Of a stretch of 10,164 bases of DNA, positions 1 through 7,219 are shown piece by piece. Under the pieces are notes generated by a model. It was given only the letters and a program-made list of their open reading frames with translations, was not told the origin of the DNA and did no database searches. The DNA comes from Clostridia bacterium (lineage in GTDB: Bacteria > Bacillota > Clostridia > Christensenellales > Borkfalkiaceae). Location: NCBI GenBank assembly GCA_017503885.1, contig JAFVSF010000023.1, positions 1 through 10,164 of the forward strand. Reading direction: 5' to 3'. A program made the translations under genes and the position numbers. Every line of letters starts with the position of its first letter. The first letter of the stretch is position 1.

Positions 1-321
1 GAACCCATCGAGTTTATTAACCCTAACAAAGCCGAATCCGTCTGCGTTAAGTTCAAAAACACCTTTTTTTACTAATTCTTCGTCTTCATCAACGTCAGAA
101 AAACTTATTTCCTCCCTTAATGGAGTAATAAATTCTCCCAAAGGCTTTCTTCCTTTAGTACTGCGTGGTGGAGCACTCGCCCCTGCCTGAATATCTAAAA
201 TTTGGCTAATTAACTCGTTTTTATTGCAAACTCCAGGAACACCGTTAAATTCCGAACGTAAAATAACCCTTAACGTATGAACGCTCATTTTATTTAATTT
301 TTCTTCGGTATATCTTTCCAT
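1..321 (-). CDS. rho: Transcription termination factor Rho, N-terminal part (cut by window edge)
   Basis: This is an open reading frame of 107 codons that runs off the left edge, so only the N-terminus is present. Residues about 5-47 look like the SAP-like Rho N-domain: a leucine-rich pair of helices ending in KNELISQILDIQ. A proline, charged and acidic linker follows (about 48-85). Residues 87-99, GVFELNADGFGFV, match the first strands of the Rho cold-shock RNA-binding domain, whose usual signature is G-V-L-E-x-x-x-D-G-F-G-F-L-R. Rho is a hexameric RNA-dependent ATPase that ends transcription; its ATPase domain would lie outside the window. The start at 321 is supported by AGAGGGG a few bases upstream, and the gene begins 9 bases after the stop of the hydrolase gene, so it is probably co-transcribed with it. 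A shorter protein carrying only the RNA-binding domain cannot be excluded. Confidence 0.72.
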   Translation of the reverse strand, partial: MERYTEEKLNKMSVHTLRVILRSEFNGVPGVCNKNELISQILDIQAGASAPPRSTKGRKPLGEFITPLREEISFSDVDEDEELVKKGVFELNADGFGFVRVNKLDGF

Positions 322-330
322 AATCCCCTC

Positions 331-945
331 TTATAAATCGTCCGTATTAAAAACGAGAACACTTCTCTCTTCTCGATCTAAATAATCGTCTATTTCTATT
401 GAATTATCAACGTGCTCTACGCCTGCCATCCTCTTTAAAAAGACGCTCGCATCGCTCACGTCTATTTGACTGCTTGGCGTTAAATAGTGCATTGGCACAG
501 TAATTTTTGCAGAAATTGCGTTGGCGTATTTTACAGCCTCTTTTCCATCAATAGTGTATTTACCACCGACAGGGATAAATAAAACGTCCACTTCACCAAT
601 TTCTTCAACTAAATCTTGAGAAAAAAATTCGCCCAAATCTCCAAGATGACAAAAAGAAATACCGTCTATCATAAATTTGAATACTGTATTTTTACCCCTT
701 AACGATCCCAAACGCTCGTCGTGATAAGTGTCTATCGCTAAAAATTCGGGATGAGACTTATCTATAATGGTCGTCGCATCTACTCCGTCTATATTGTTAT
801 GATCGAAATGCGAGTGCGAAATCGTGCAATAATCTGCTTTAACACGCTTTAAATCATAGCCTATATCCTTGAACGGGTCGGTTACCACGGATTTTTGCTT
901 ACCTTCTATTAAAAAGCACGCATGCCCAAGATACGTTATTCTCAT
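331..945 (-). CDS. Small metallo-beta-lactamase-fold metal-dependent hydrolase
   Basis: The 204-residue protein is a compact stand-alone MBL-fold enzyme of the Lactamase_B_3/UPF0173-like type. It starts with the usual MRITYLGHACFLIE strand pair. The metal-binding HxHxDH signature is at residues 44-49 (HSHFDH), and further likely ligands are H100 and D103 in CHLGDLG and H153 in PMHY. All key residues are present, so it should bind one or two metal ions, typically zinc or manganese. The substrate is unknown; relatives are generally annotated only as L-ascorbate-6-phosphate lactonase-like or UPF0173 hydrolases. There is no signal peptide, so it is cytoplasmic. The ATG overlaps the stop of the upstream DUF1934 gene as ATGA and is preceded by GGGAGG, indicating translational coupling. 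It is the middle gene of a DUF1934-hydrolase-rho operon. Confidence 0.88.
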   Translation of the reverse strand: MRITYLGHACFLIEGKQKSVVTDPFKDIGYDLKRVKADYCTISHSHFDHNNIDGVDATTIIDKSHPEFLAIDTYHDERLGSLRGKNTVFKFMIDGISFCHLGDLGEFFSQDLVEEIGEVDVLFIPVGGKYTIDGKEAVKYANAISAKITVPMHYLTPSSQIDVSDASVFLKRMAGVEHVDNSIEIDDYLDREERSVLVFNTDDL

Positions 946-1343
946 TTTGCCCTCCCTACTCGCATTGTAAATTGGTTTTCACTTTCTTCACCCATAAGCG
1001 AAGATTTATATTTTGCTAAAATTTGCAAAACTCCCCTATCGTTTTTGATAATCAAACTTTTGGTAAATGCCTCTACTGGAATTTTACCATAAGGCGTCAA
1101 GTATTCGCCAACGTATGAGTAGCCGCTTTTAAACTCTAAATAGTTAGAAAACTGCCCACTGCGTTTTATAGTTACAAAATCGTCGTCTATAACGCAAACC
1201 TCTGTTTTGGTAACACCGTTATCGTCGAGTTCGTCGTAATAAACAGTTATCTTGCCTTCTGCGACTTGCATTTTGCCATCGTATATTTTTTTGTACTCAA
1301 CTCCACCTGCTGTGGACTGAAAAAACACTTTCACGCTTAACAT
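942..1343 (-). CDS. DUF1934 family beta-barrel protein (YwiB-like)
   Basis: This 133-residue protein has the features of DUF1934, a calycin-like small beta-barrel family of Bacillota with no established biochemical role. Visible hallmarks are an opening strand VKVFFQST, an alternating strand pattern with YYDELDDNG around residues 35-43, IKRSGQFSNYLEF around 59-71, and the family-typical Y-x-T-P-Y-G near residues 81-86. The last strands end in NQFTMRV. No signal peptide or membrane segment is present. It is the first gene of a leftward operon and overlaps the hydrolase gene by 4 bases. The start codon at 1343 is needed to keep the first strand, yet no convincing Shine-Dalgarno sequence precedes it, and the predicted transcription start is only about 2-4 bases upstream. 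Function is not known; the assignment rests on pattern recognition. Confidence 0.8.
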   Translation of the reverse strand: MLSVKVFFQSTAGGVEYKKIYDGKMQVAEGKITVYYDELDDNGVTKTEVCVIDDDFVTIKRSGQFSNYLEFKSGYSYVGEYLTPYGKIPVEAFTKSLIIKNDRGVLQILAKYKSSLMGEESENQFTMRVGRAK

Positions 1344-1351
1344 ACTCTAAT

Positions 1352-1380
1352 ATTATATTATAATATTATTTTTTTGTAAA
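1352..1380 (-). promoter_or_regulatory. Sigma-A type promoter for the DUF1934-hydrolase-rho operon
   Basis: On the minus strand TTTACA (1375-1380) is followed by a 17-base spacer and TATAAT (1352-1357), close to consensus. The expected start of transcription is about 1345-1346, just 2-3 bases before the ATG at 1343. A second TATAAT overlaps at 1357-1362 but has no matching -35 at normal spacing. Confidence 0.75.
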
Positions 1381-1407
1381 GTTTTTTTCGTGCAAATTCG
1401 CTAATTT

Positions 1408-1454
1408 TGTAAAAAATAAGCGTCGTTTCAACCAAATTTGAATAAACGACGCTT
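1408..1454 (-). terminator. Intrinsic terminator of the flavoprotein operon
   Basis: A perfect 11-pair stem (AAGCGTCGTTT at 1418-1428 with AAACGACGCTT at 1444-1454) encloses a 15-base loop. In the leftward direction it is followed by ATTTTTT (1411-1417). It starts 10 bases after the stop codon of the COG2509 gene and isolates that operon from the promoter of the next one. Confidence 0.9.
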
Positions 1455-1464
1455 TACTTGATAT

Positions 1465-3009
1465 TTATTTTTCGTAACCAGGAACTACTCCCGTGTATTT
1501 TTGAATTATTTTGAACGCTGTTTTTATACCGTCTACAGACGCACTCATAATTCCACCTGCATAGCCACAACCCTCTCCTGCTGGATAGACGTTGGTTGCT
1601 ATCGAGGCTGTTCCATCCTCGCCCCTAACCACTCTAACAGGGCTTGAAGACCTCGTTTCAACACCCGTTAAAACTGCATTAGGCGAAGAAAAACACTTTA
1701 ACTTCCTACCAATATCTTCTATACCGATTTTTAAACTTTCCGATACGTAGTTTGGTAATATCTTATTGAGGTCAAATCGCTCATAACCCACGCTATAGGT
1801 CGGTTTTACAGTAGAAAATGGAGTATTTGCACCACCAATACAAAAATCTTTAAAGGTTTGAACAGGGGCGTTATAGTTACTTCCAACGCTTGTAAAAGCA
1901 AGCCTTTCAAGTTCTCTTTGAAGTTCTACACCACCAAGCACTCCCTCTTTAAAATCTTCGGGGTAAATTTCACATAAAACTGCACTATTGGAATTTTCGC
2001 CATCACGCAAAAAATTGCTCATACCGTTTGTTACAACACCACCTTCTTCAGAGGCAGACGGCATAACAAAACCCCCAGGACACATACAAAAAGTAAATAC
2101 ACCTCGCCCTGCTTTTTTGCTAGAAAGCGAATAATCTGCAGATGGTAATTTGTCTGCAAATTTACTTCCATATTGACAAAGGTTTATATCACGTCGCAAA
2201 TGCTCTATTCTAACGCCTACGGCAAAGGCTTTTCTCTGCATCTCAAAGCCCTTTCCCTTTAACATATAAAAAGTATCTCTCGCACTGTGCCCAACGGCAA
2301 TTACCAAGTCGTCTACGTCAACAATTTCCCCATTGACCTTTACTCCTCTTGCTTTGCCACCGTCAATTATAACGTCGCTAACTTTAGAATTAAATCTAAC
2401 CTCTCCACCTAGCCTTATAATCTCTTCCCTCATTGCAGACACAACTTTTGGAAGATTGTCGCTACCTATATGTGGCTTTGCAAGATATTCAATCTCTTCA
2501 GGTGCACCAAACCTTACGAAATCTTTTAAAACCGTCTTAATATACGGACTAGAAACACCGGTGTTTAGTTTACCGTCAGAAAACGTTCCAGCACCACCTT
2601 CGCCGAACTGAATATTAGAATTTTCATCTAAAATACGCTCGCTAATCAACTTATTGACCGACTTTTGTCTTTCTTCTACGTTTTTACCCCTCTCAAAAAC
2701 AATGGGTTTTAAACCTGCTCGTGCAAGATAGAGTGCACAAAATATTCCACAAGGACCAAAGCCTACCACACCTACTTTCTTTGGTGTATTTACAATAGGC
2801 AGATTAAAAACTACTTTGCTATACTCTTTATCGGAAATTTCAACTGAATAGACATACTTTATATCGTTTTTATCTCTAGCATCTAAAGATTTTTTTAATA
2901 TTTTAAAGTGCTTTACCGACTGTTTTTTTAGTCCACTCTTTTTCAATGCCAAATAAAAAAGTTCTTCTTCGCTTTTTCCTATCGGCAACTTAAGATTATC
3001 TATTTTCAT
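1465..3009 (-). CDS. FAD-dependent oxidoreductase of the COG2509 family
   Basis: The 514-residue protein matches the uncharacterised FAD-dependent dehydrogenases of COG2509 in length and layout. An N-terminal alpha/beta region of about 75 residues precedes the dinucleotide-binding fold GFGPCG (83-88), with the ribose-binding acidic residue in VFERG near 106. The FAD-contacting loop GEGGAGTFSDGKLNTG (about 136-151) is typical of the family. Near residue 237 VIAVGHSARD marks the second nucleotide-binding strand. CMCPGGFVMPSASE and the C-terminal PAGEGCGYAGGI (about 476-487) complete the FAD site. Substrate and electron partner are unknown. No membrane segment is evident. Its start overlaps the end of the COG2081-type flavoprotein by 14 bases, and it is the last gene before a terminator. 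The upstream Shine-Dalgarno match is weak (GGGG), so translation probably depends on coupling. Confidence 0.88.
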   Translation of the reverse strand: MKIDNLKLPIGKSEEELFYLALKKSGLKKQSVKHFKILKKSLDARDKNDIKYVYSVEISDKEYSKVVFNLPIVNTPKKVGVVGFGPCGIFCALYLARAGLKPIVFERGKNVEERQKSVNKLISERILDENSNIQFGEGGAGTFSDGKLNTGVSSPYIKTVLKDFVRFGAPEEIEYLAKPHIGSDNLPKVVSAMREEIIRLGGEVRFNSKVSDVIIDGGKARGVKVNGEIVDVDDLVIAVGHSARDTFYMLKGKGFEMQRKAFAVGVRIEHLRRDINLCQYGSKFADKLPSADYSLSSKKAGRGVFTFCMCPGGFVMPSASEEGGVVTNGMSNFLRDGENSNSAVLCEIYPEDFKEGVLGGVELQRELERLAFTSVGSNYNAPVQTFKDFCIGGANTPFSTVKPTYSVGYERFDLNKILPNYVSESLKIGIEDIGRKLKCFSSPNAVLTGVETRSSSPVRVVRGEDGTASIATNVYPAGEGCGYAGGIMSASVDGIKTAFKIIQKYTGVVPGYEK

Positions 3010-4210
3010 ATTCTAAAACCCCATCGCACGCAACCATTGCACTAGAATATGCCCACTGCAAATTGTAACCACCACAGTCGCCGTCAACGTCAAGCATTTC
3101 TCCAACCACGTAAACGCCTTTACTCTTCTTGCTTTGCATTGACTTTGAATCGATTTCATTAAACGGTATTCCACCTTTAGTAACTTGTGCATAGTCAAAA
3201 CTTAAAGTTCCAACAACGTCGAGAGTGAAATTTTTAACTGCACTAGCAATGATTCTTGCCCCGTTATCGTTTGCTCTGACATTTTCACACGTTTTTACTA
3301 TTGCCCTACCTATAAGTTTATTTATGACACCAGTTAAAGCATCTTCTACGCCAAGATAATGAATATTTTTAAACTTAAACTTCAAAAATTCGCAAATATC
3401 GTCTTCTGTCTTATCTGGCAAAAACGATAGCGATATCTTGCTCTTTTTATTTTGTGGAATATATGCTGAAAGATAGAAAATTGCGTTACCACTAACGCCA
3501 TAATTGGTAAACAAAACGTCACCTGCAAAACTTTTTACCGCCTTGCCATCTACAATAAGCGATGCAACTACTTGACTTTTCAAGCCCTTTAAACCTTTTA
3601 TTTTTGTTGTATCGGTTTTAACTTGCACAAGCGAGGGATATAAAGGTGTAACAGTGTGTCCTAGTTTTTGTAAAACAGCATAAGACGTTCCGTCAGTACC
3701 GTACTGCTTGCCTGCTTTCCCTCCACAAGCAAAAATAACTTTGCTTGCTAAAAAAGACTCTCCGTTTGCCTTAACGACGTAATGTTTGCCGTTTGACAAA
3801 ACCGACTCGACCTTATATCCAACCTTAACGTCAGTTTTTAAATATTCCAGCCTAAGCCTTAACATATCTAAAATAGAATTTGCTTGAAAAGAGGATGGGT
3901 ATATCTTTTTATCTTCTACTGAACAATCTACTCCCAACCCATTAAAATAGCCAATAATCGACTTATTGCCATACTTTTCTATCGCATATCCTACGCTAGC
4001 ACCACTTATTGAATGATAGTTATCAACTGATAAATTGACGTTTGAAATATTACCTCTACCATTACCGGTTGCAAGAATTTTTTTACCAACCCTATCATTT
4101 TTTTCAAATAGCAACACGTTGTCTCCACCTAAAATAGCAGATAATTTTTCTGCACAAATTAATCCAGAAAATCCTCCACCGATTATTGCTACCTTATAAA
4201 TCTTGCTCAT
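2996..4210 (-). CDS. NAD(P)/FAD-dependent oxidoreductase, HI0933/BaiN-like (COG2081)
   Basis: This 404-residue flavoprotein belongs to the HI0933-like (YhiN/BaiN) family. The Rossmann motif GGGFSG is at residues 11-16 and the ribose-binding glutamate is in LFEKN (E36). The family motif VGKKILATGNGRGNISN lies at 41-57; the commonly seen cysteine of GNGRCN is glycine here (G53). CGGKAGKQYGTDGT lies in the middle, and the C-terminal FAD signature GEMLDVDGDCGGYNLQWA is at about 370-387. Some relatives act in clostridial bile-acid dehydroxylation, but most members have no known substrate, so no specific reaction is assigned. The start is supported by AAAGAGG five bases upstream. It is the first gene of a two-flavoprotein operon with its own promoter, and it overlaps the next gene by 14 bases. 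Confidence 0.9.
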   Translation of the reverse strand: MSKIYKVAIIGGGFSGLICAEKLSAILGGDNVLLFEKNDRVGKKILATGNGRGNISNVNLSVDNYHSISGASVGYAIEKYGNKSIIGYFNGLGVDCSVEDKKIYPSSFQANSILDMLRLRLEYLKTDVKVGYKVESVLSNGKHYVVKANGESFLASKVIFACGGKAGKQYGTDGTSYAVLQKLGHTVTPLYPSLVQVKTDTTKIKGLKGLKSQVVASLIVDGKAVKSFAGDVLFTNYGVSGNAIFYLSAYIPQNKKSKISLSFLPDKTEDDICEFLKFKFKNIHYLGVEDALTGVINKLIGRAIVKTCENVRANDNGARIIASAVKNFTLDVVGTLSFDYAQVTKGGIPFNEIDSKSMQSKKSKGVYVVGEMLDVDGDCGGYNLQWAYSSAMVACDGVLEYENR

Positions 4211-4273
4211 ACAAACCTCTTTAAATACATAAATTTAAAACATCTTTTCAGTTGATTTTTTACTCTCTTTTTA

Positions 4274-4301
4274 ATTGTATCACAATTTGTAAAAAAAGCA
4301 A
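4274..4301 (-). promoter_or_regulatory. Extended -10 promoter for the flavoprotein operon
   Basis: On the minus strand TGATACAAT gives an extended -10 (TACAAT at 4274-4279) with a weak -35 TTGCTT (4296-4301) at 16 bases. The predicted leader is about 57 bases, which leaves normal room for the AAAGAGG ribosome binding site. Confidence 0.55.
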
Positions 4302-4342
4302 ATTAATTTTATCAAATAACCTTTGATATTATAATTTTTCGG

Positions 4343-4371
4343 TTGACTTTAACAGCTTTTTATTATAAAAT
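4343..4371 (+). promoter_or_regulatory. Promoter for the membrane coiled-coil gene
   Basis: TTGACT (4343-4348) is followed after 17 bases by TAAAAT (4366-4371), both 5 of 6 to consensus. Transcription should start near 4378, leaving about 25 bases of leader that contains GGAG (4392-4395). The promoter is divergent from and about 40 bases away from the flavoprotein promoter. A TATAAT at 4376-4381 is an alternative -10 but lacks a -35. Confidence 0.6.
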
Positions 4372-4403
4372 ATCTTATAATAAAAGTTTTTGGAGACGGG
4401 GAC

Positions 4404-6356
4404 ATGCTCTTGCACAATTTATTCAGTTTAAAAGCCGATGGCGAATTGAAAATCGACACATATTTTAGTGATTTATTTAGTTTTTTAAAATCACATCTCG
4501 GCTCTGAAATTATGGCGTGGGTAACGTTGTCCATAATTGGCGTTTTAGCGTTTTCTCTTTTTGTCTACACTATTATCGCCTTCATAAACCCTTCTAAACG
4601 AAAATTAAACAAGTTAAAAAGAACTTTAAAAAGACAACAAGAGTACGACCTAACTCGTGACCGAATCTTCCAAATTTCAGAGGAAATTTCAACCCTCAAC
4701 CTTGAAATAAGAATTACAAAAAAGCAACTAGAAGACGATATTTTCAACTTAAATGAATTAGAAAGAAGTGCTCTTGAACAAGACAATCTTTTTATTGACA
4801 ATAAGAAACATCAAATCGAGGATTTGGCTGAAAATCAAGCAATACTTTTACAAGTTTTGGAGCAAACTCAAAAAGGCTTGCTTAAAACAATGAAAAAAGA
4901 CAAGATAGACAGTGCTAAACTTCTTATATGCGAGTTAATATCCCAACAACGCTCTTACCATAACGATATTTACTGGAAAACTATTGATATGGAAAAGAGA
5001 AAAGCCCAGTTGGACTTAGACGTTAAGAATTTAACCTTAAATTGCGAAAGCAAAGTCAAAGAACTAACTTCAAAAATTAATCATCTTTCAAGCACTAAAA
5101 AGCATTTAAAATTAAAGCTTGCTATGATGAATAGAAGTGGCAGACACAAACTCACTATTGCCGACGCAAAAGCAATGATAGACGAATATACTAGAAATAA
5201 AAAACAAACCGATAAAGAAAACGAAGACATTGCAATAGAAAACCTTAAAAAGGCGAAAATTGCATACGAATCCGCTAAAGACCGTAGAATTTTAGCAGAG
5301 AAAAATAAGACTTTAGCAGTAGAAAACGTAAGAACTCTACAAAAAGAAAGGGCAAAGTCAAAAAACACCAAGTCTGTTAAATACACTCCTGTTACAGAGG
5401 CTTCTTTTACTTCTGGCGACAAGCCGGACGACGTAAACATAATAATTGCAGACATTAGCAACGACGCTGTGTTCACTCCTGTTATTGCAGAGGAAACAAT
5501 TATAAAAGACACTCAAGAACACGTTTATGAAGAGCCTACTATAGAAGTTTTAGATATGGAAACACTCCCAGAAGAAGACGTAGTTTTTGTCGAGGCGTTT
5601 TTAGATTATCTTAACATTGATAACGACGACTATATAGAAGAAGTTGCTTCAACTAACGACGAGGATATACGAGCAGACGCAGAAAACTCCCCTACAAATA
5701 ACGACGTGGAGGAATCTAATACCAATAAAGAGACAACGACAAGCGAGCCTATTGACGTCATTACGGAAACTAGTTGTAGTCCAGAGATCGAAATTTCTTC
5801 ACACGACGTACAACCGGAAATTGTTATCACAAATACTCAACCCGAAATAACAAATTACCGTGATAATGATGAAACCCCCTCTACCCCTAAAACGGTAGAG
5901 CCTATTACGGAAACTCAAACACAACAAACTGTTAAGGTGGTAAAACATCACAAACCGATAACTCGCTTAGTAAAAAAGTTTAAGCCTACCGAAAACAAAA
6001 TTGAAAGTCCTAAAAGCAACATCCCAGCGGAAAGCAAATATTCTGGAAAGTGGAAAATCGAGGAATTAGACGGCAAATATCACGCTACGCTTTTCGCTTC
6101 AAATGGAGGAAAACTTCTTACAACGCCAAGTTACACAAGCACAAAAGGTGTAAAATCTTGCATTGATAACGTTAAAACTTACCTCTTAAACGACAGTGTT
6201 GCAATCATCACGGATAAAGACGGAAAACACTTTTATAAAGTTCTTTCCCCTTCTAAAAGGACTATCTTGCAAAGTGCTAAATACTCAACGAAATATCAGT
6301 GCGAAAAAGCACTCGACTCGGCAAAGAGATTTATTCAAACTGCAATAATACTTTAA
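4404..6356 (+). CDS. Membrane-anchored coiled-coil protein with two C-terminal DUF1508 (YegP-like) modules
   Basis: The 650-residue protein has no named homologue I can recognise over its full length. A 37-residue N-terminus is followed by one hydrophobic segment (about 38-61). A very basic stretch (63-78, PSKRKLNKLKRTLKRQ) comes next, which by the positive-inside rule puts the rest in the cytoplasm. Residues about 78-320 are highly charged with heptad-like spacing and almost no proline or glycine, indicating long coiled coils. Residues about 330-535 form an acidic, Thr/Ser/Pro-rich and probably disordered linker. The C-terminus carries a YegP-type module (about 547-595, with KYHATLFASNGGKLL and a serine/threonine-Tyr-x-ser repeat) and a second, more divergent one (about 605-645, FYKVLSPSKRTILQSAKYS). 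DUF1508 has no firm biochemical role. Start is supported by GGAG eight bases upstream. It may be a scaffold or envelope-linked structural protein; that is inference. Confidence 0.72.
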   Translation: MLLHNLFSLKADGELKIDTYFSDLFSFLKSHLGSEIMAWVTLSIIGVLAFSLFVYTIIAFINPSKRKLNKLKRTLKRQQEYDLTRDRIFQISEEISTLNLEIRITKKQLEDDIFNLNELERSALEQDNLFIDNKKHQIEDLAENQAILLQVLEQTQKGLLKTMKKDKIDSAKLLICELISQQRSYHNDIYWKTIDMEKRKAQLDLDVKNLTLNCESKVKELTSKINHLSSTKKHLKLKLAMMNRSGRHKLTIADAKAMIDEYTRNKKQTDKENEDIAIENLKKAKIAYESAKDRRILAEKNKTLAVENVRTLQKERAKSKNTKSVKYTPVTEASFTSGDKPDDVNIIIADISNDAVFTPVIAEETIIKDTQEHVYEEPTIEVLDMETLPEEDVVFVEAFLDYLNIDNDDYIEEVASTNDEDIRADAENSPTNNDVEESNTNKETTTSEPIDVITETSCSPEIEISSHDVQPEIVITNTQPEITNYRDNDETPSTPKTVEPITETQTQQTVKVVKHHKPITRLVKKFKPTENKIESPKSNIPAESKYSGKWKIEELDGKYHATLFASNGGKLLTTPSYTSTKGVKSCIDNVKTYLLNDSVAIITDKDGKHFYKVLSPSKRTILQSAKYSTKYQCEKALDSAKRFIQTAIIL

Positions 6357-6361
6357 ATTTT

Positions 6362-6389
6362 GAGGAATTGATTTTTCAATTCCTCTTTT
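6362..6389 (+). terminator. Intrinsic terminator or attenuator between the coiled-coil gene and truA
   Basis: A perfect 10-pair stem (GAGGAATTGA 6362-6371 with TCAATTCCTC 6376-6385) with a TTTT loop is followed by only four T residues. It begins 5 bases after the stop of the coiled-coil gene and ends 13 bases before truA. With so short a U-tract it may only partly stop transcription and so lower truA expression from the upstream promoter. Confidence 0.65.
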
Positions 6390-6392
6390 GAT

Positions 6393-6397
6393 AGGTG
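6393..6397 (+). promoter_or_regulatory. Ribosome binding site that fixes the truA start
   Basis: AGGTG lies five bases before the ATG at 6403. An in-frame TTG at 6388 sits inside the U-tract of the preceding hairpin and has no ribosome binding site, so the ATG is preferred. Confidence 0.65.
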
Positions 6398-6402
6398 CTA
6401 TT

Positions 6403-7143
6403 ATGCGAAAATTTTTAGTTGAAATTCAATACAACGGCAAAAACTATGCTGGCTTTCAAAACGTTTCTACGGGCACGTCGATTGAAAGTAAACTGCTCTA
6501 TGCTATTGAAAAGGTTTTTGAACAAAAAGTAAAGATAAATGGTTGTAGCCGTACAGATGCAGGCGTTTCTGCCGAAAGTTACTTCTTTGACTTTTCGGTA
6601 GATACAAAACTCCCAACAGACAGAGTGCCTTTTAAATTAAATAGATACTTACCTAAAGATATTCAAGCGATATCCTCTAAAGAGGTTGACCTTTCGTTTC
6701 ACGCAAGGCATAACGCACTATCTAAAACCTATGAATACGGCTTTTATTTGTCCAATCATCTATTACCACTACTAAACCCCAAGAACTACAAATTGCCTAT
6801 TAACGTAGACGTTGAACAAATGAAACTCGCTTGCAAATCAATTGAAGGCAGGCACGATTTTATCGCATTTAAAACTGTTGACAAAAGTGACGTTTCTACT
6901 GTTAGAACAATTTATTCTGCCGACCTTATTCAAGATGGAAAAAGACTTATCTTTAAAATTTGTGGAGATGGATTTTTATATAATATGGTAAGAATTTTAG
7001 CTGGCACGTTAGTTCAAATTGGCGAGGGTAAATTAAGTTTATCACAACTTGACAACTTGCTAACGGGCAAATTACAAAGAGTTGATAATCCTGCATTAAC
7101 TCTTCCACCAAACGCACTTCTTTTAAAAGAAGTCAAATATTAA
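6403..7143 (+). CDS. truA: tRNA pseudouridine synthase A
   Basis: The 246-residue product is a complete TruA, which converts uridines 38-40 of the tRNA anticodon arm to pseudouridine. Numbered from the ATG at 6403, the opening strand RKFLVEIQYNGKNYAGFQ is typical of the family. The catalytic aspartate is D52 in CSRTDAGV, where most relatives have GRTDAGVHA; the family histidine is serine here. FHARHNALSKTYEY (about 99-112) contains the tyrosine region of the active site. EGRHDFIAF and DGFLYNMVRILAGTLVQIGEGKLS are the conserved second-half motifs. Length is slightly below the 260-270 of many homologues. The gene follows the coiled-coil gene after a hairpin and is closed by a strong terminator. 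I see no clear promoter of its own, so it may rely on readthrough. Function fits the neighbouring tilS and tRNA genes. Confidence 0.93.
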   Translation: MRKFLVEIQYNGKNYAGFQNVSTGTSIESKLLYAIEKVFEQKVKINGCSRTDAGVSAESYFFDFSVDTKLPTDRVPFKLNRYLPKDIQAISSKEVDLSFHARHNALSKTYEYGFYLSNHLLPLLNPKNYKLPINVDVEQMKLACKSIEGRHDFIAFKTVDKSDVSTVRTIYSADLIQDGKRLIFKICGDGFLYNMVRILAGTLVQIGEGKLSLSQLDNLLTGKLQRVDNPALTLPPNALLLKEVKY

Positions 7144-7171
7144 AAAAATATTAAAAAAATATTAAAAAAAG
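7139..7171. repeat. Three tandem 11-base A/T repeats after truA
   Basis: ATTAAAAAAAT occurs at 7139-7149 and 7150-7160, and with a changed last base at 7161-7171. The array overlaps the truA stop codon and leads into the terminator stem. On the minus strand it provides extra T-runs behind that terminator. Confidence 0.8.
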
Positions 7172-7194
7172 ACTGCTTTTCAGCAGTCTTTTTT
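7164..7194. terminator. Bidirectional intrinsic terminator between truA and the kinase-like gene
   Basis: GACTGCT (7171-7177) pairs with AGCAGTC (7182-7188) around a TTTC loop, flanked by seven A residues on the left and six T residues on the right. It therefore works in both directions, ending truA and the leftward kinase-like gene, whose stop is at 7220. Confidence 0.9.
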
Positions 7195-7219
7195 AGTAAT
7201 TAGTGGTCGTATATGTCGA

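Noticed and set aside
2333..2611. A 92-codon rightward frame within the COG2509 gene
   Set aside because: It is the complement of conserved flavoprotein sequence with no start signals.
5081..5512. A 143-codon leftward frame inside the coiled-coil gene
   Set aside because: It is antisense to a well-supported long gene; its hydrophobic composition is what the complement of a Lys/Glu/Ala-rich coiled coil produces.
6388..6402. TTG start five codons upstream of truA
   Set aside because: It falls in the T-run of the preceding hairpin and has no ribosome binding site, while the ATG at 6403 has one.
7139..7171. Tandem repeats as a CRISPR array
   Set aside because: The units are 11 bases of A/T directly joined without spacers; no cas genes are present.
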